From IMG/VR virus record IMGVR_UViG_3300025383_000051, positions 1 to 37,843 of that record: a stretch of 37,843 nt of DNA; one strand, given 5' to 3'. Below the pieces are notes generated by a model. It searched no databases. It was not told the DNA's origin and was given only the letters and a program-made list of their open reading frames with translations. This document shows positions 36,334 through 37,843 of this stretch, one piece after another. Origin of the DNA: a virus. Position numbers and translations under genes: made by a program. How positions within the stretch are numbered: the stretch's first letter is position 1; every line of letters starts with the position of its first letter.

Positions 36334-37843
36334 ATGGCAGGAATAAACAATTTAAGGGAAGTTTACGAGAAAAAGGGCGACGCTTTTCTCACCAGTCTTC
36401 TTAATAATTTCGTGATTATTAATGAGGTGATAGACGGCGCGTTTTTTGGAGTAAAGAAAACTACATCGGACGAATTTAAGTACTTTAAAAAGTCCGGTGA
36501 AATAAGTTATGTGGATAGAGTGCTCATGAAGTACTACAATCCAGTGATCTCTTATTTTGAAAACATGCCGCTTGAAAAGAGACAGAGAATACCGTCACAC
36601 GTATACTTTGGATTTGAGTACCTTACCAAAAAGGACTCGGTTTCAAGCAAATACGACAAGCTTCCCAAGAATAACCTTGTCCTTTCCTACATTCACAAGC
36701 TCGATGATTCGGGCAAAGTCGTCTCTACCATACAGTCAAAAGTAGTGCTTGACCGCTGGGCTGATTATCTTGGAGTAGAGAGACCGCCGATTATTTTTGA
36801 AGGAAAGCTGGACGATGAACAAAAGACTGCGATCCTTGAATTCGTTTATGCTCAACCTTCTGAGCTCTTTAAGAAATTTAAAACGACCTCTTTCACAAAA
36901 TATATTATATCGATCCTAAACGAAGGCCAGGAAACAGCATTTCTGAAGGACACGAAGGATTCTGGTATTGATGCTATTGTGTTTAGGTTCTATGATGAGA
37001 AGCAAGAAAAGCCAGAGGCTAAAGTATTTCTAGCAAAGATGGTTGATCCGATCTTTAAGAAAGAGGGAGAAGACCAGCCTAGAGAAAACAAGTCACAGGA
37101 TTATATTTGGCTCATCCTCATTGACTTGATGAACCAGTTTGAGGTGTACTCTATAGACCGACTTACTGAGATGTGTGGCGAATCGGCTAGCTTTGAAGAA
37201 AAGTATCTTTCCCTAATAAACGGCGTGTTCAAGGATTTTGTAAAGGAATACTCTAAAAAATATGAGGGTCTCCAGTTAGAAGTACCAGAGTACCTAAATC
37301 GCCCAGAGTTTAACCTCGACACGGATCTTATAAAGGATCCTGAAGTAAAGCGACTTGTGCAAGCAAATCCAACTTATGCTGAAGTGTACAAGATATTGCT
37401 TAACTTCTTTAGAAAGCCTCGTAAAAAATCGACGGCTGGCTTCTTTAATGCAGATCTGCTCACTCAGCTCAATCTCATAATTAAGAAGATAAAGAACGTG
37501 ATAATGGGCGACGAAATATACGAAAGCCTGTTTCCAAGCTTTAGTGAGTTCATCGGCAGCGTGTCAGAAGACTCGATACTTAGCGAAAAGGAAGCCGCTG
37601 AACACATGAGCAAAAAGGTAGAACCAAAAAAGGTGAATATTCTTATTGGAGGATTCCAGCCAGTTACTCTCGGTCACATCAAAGCTGCAAAGAAGCTGAT
37701 GGAAAAGAACGGACTCGCAACTGTGTTTGTTGCAATAAAATCCGAAAAGCAGACAACTAAGTCACCGTTCTCTTTAAGAATAACCAGAGAGATGTTGGAG
37801 AAAGTCCAACAGGAGTTTAATGATGTTATAGCCGACGTCAAGA
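36334..37843 (+). CDS. Ligase-like domain fused to NMNAT-like nucleotidyltransferase (partial at window edge)
   Basis: 503 residues visible, open at the right end. Residues about 25-70 resemble RNA/DNA ligase-type adenylation domains: NEVIDGAFFGVKK and YVDRVLMKYYNP. However, the K-x-D-G nucleophile position reads V-I-D-G (Val32), so it may be inactive. Residues 402-412 (SFSEFIGSVSE) resemble a capsid-targeting signal inside the protein. From residue 434 an NMNAT/cytidylyltransferase-like domain starts: VNILIGGFQPVTLGHIKAAK, with the T-x-G-H nucleotide-binding motif. Cleavage at 412 could release this domain. NAD or nucleotide metabolism linked to RNA repair is inferred. Confidence 0.7.
   Translation, partial: MAGINNLREVYEKKGDAFLTSLLNNFVIINEVIDGAFFGVKKTTSDEFKYFKKSGEISYVDRVLMKYYNPVISYFENMPLEKRQRIPSHVYFGFEYLTKKDSVSSKYDKLPKNNLVLSYIHKLDDSGKVVSTIQSKVVLDRWADYLGVERPPIIFEGKLDDEQKTAILEFVYAQPSELFKKFKTTSFTKYIISILNEGQETAFLKDTKDSGIDAIVFRFYDEKQEKPEAKVFLAKMVDPIFKKEGEDQPRENKSQDYIWLILIDLMNQFEVYSIDRLTEMCGESASFEEKYLSLINGVFKDFVKEYSKKYEGLQLEVPEYLNRPEFNLDTDLIKDPEVKRLVQANPTYAEVYKILLNFFRKPRKKSTAGFFNADLLTQLNLIIKKIKNVIMGDEIYESLFPSFSEFIGSVSEDSILSEKEAAEHMSKKVEPKKVNILIGGFQPVTLGHIKAAKKLMEKNGLATVFVAIKSEKQTTKSPFSLRITREMLEKVQQEFNDVIADVK

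Noticed and set aside
1271-37843. Genome-wide recoding of TAG to an amino acid
   Set aside because: The L,D-transpeptidase (6916) and the 53-residue gene (3196) end naturally at TAG, and long genes lack in-frame TAG. Only the peptidyl-tRNA hydrolase shows one, so at most local readthrough is suggested.
1-37843. CRISPR array, insertion sequence or integrase/attachment site
   Set aside because: No regularly spaced repeats, transposase motifs or integrase genes were seen. The only mobile-element signature is the HNH insertion in uvsW.

Overview
The window looks like part of the genome of a T4-like contractile-tailed phage infecting a Bacteroidota host. Eight genes resemble T4 proteins: portal (gp20), head-completion protein (gp4), gp25-like baseplate wedge protein, primase (gp61), the polymerase half of DNA polymerase (gp43), PhoH, UvsW and UvsY. 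The host is inferred from phage-encoded lipoproteins, one with an acidic stretch after the lipid Cys as in the Bacteroidota surface-export signal, and from AT-rich start regions mostly lacking Shine-Dalgarno sequences. The DNA is AT-rich and densely coded.

Layout. 1-4057 is mostly minus strand: small genes, an S24-like protease, a peptidyl-tRNA hydrolase with an amber codon near its start, and an RNA cluster (941-2829) with a tRNA-Cys, an oversized tRNA-like gene, a candidate amber-reading tRNA and two related structured elements of unknown class. 4211-6923 (plus) holds four genes with T4-type capsid-targeting signals. 6916-16339 (minus) is an accessory block: L,D-transpeptidase, two HAD proteins around a tRNA-binding-domain protein, a LURP-one-like secreted protein, lipoproteins, a glutathionylspermidine-synthase-like enzyme, an HD hydrolase of RelA/SpoT type and a cREC protein. 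16422-21242 (plus) holds more capsid-targeted proteins, a GAF membrane protein, DUF1003 and gp25. 21239-27449 (minus) runs from portal through gp4 and primase to half a DNA polymerase. 27682-30750 (plus) holds a hypothetical gene, PhoH, two capsid-targeted proteins and a glycosyltransferase. 30704-34520 (minus) is uvsW broken by an HNH element, then uvsY. 34574 to the end (plus) has HAD, kinase, capsid-targeted and ligase-like/NMNAT genes.

Headline. About fifteen proteins carry a T4-like capsid-targeting signal (aromatic-x-x-aromatic-hydrophobic-x-E, as in T4 internal proteins), usually at the N-terminus and sometimes internally. They include a nucleotidyltransferase, a peptidoglycan-binding protein, two LRV-repeat proteins, a possible histone-fold protein, a very basic protein and a ligase-like/NMNAT fusion. 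This suggests a large arsenal packed in the head and delivered with the DNA. Most have an (A/G)ATAAATAA box just upstream, like the T4 late promoter TATAAATA, often overlapping the previous stop codon.

Other unusual features are a fractured uvsW with an intein-like tail, an HNH gene and a frameshift beside a perfect palindrome; a polymerase split just before motif B; and a concentration of RNA- and tRNA-related functions. All functions are read from sequence motifs; no database search was possible.
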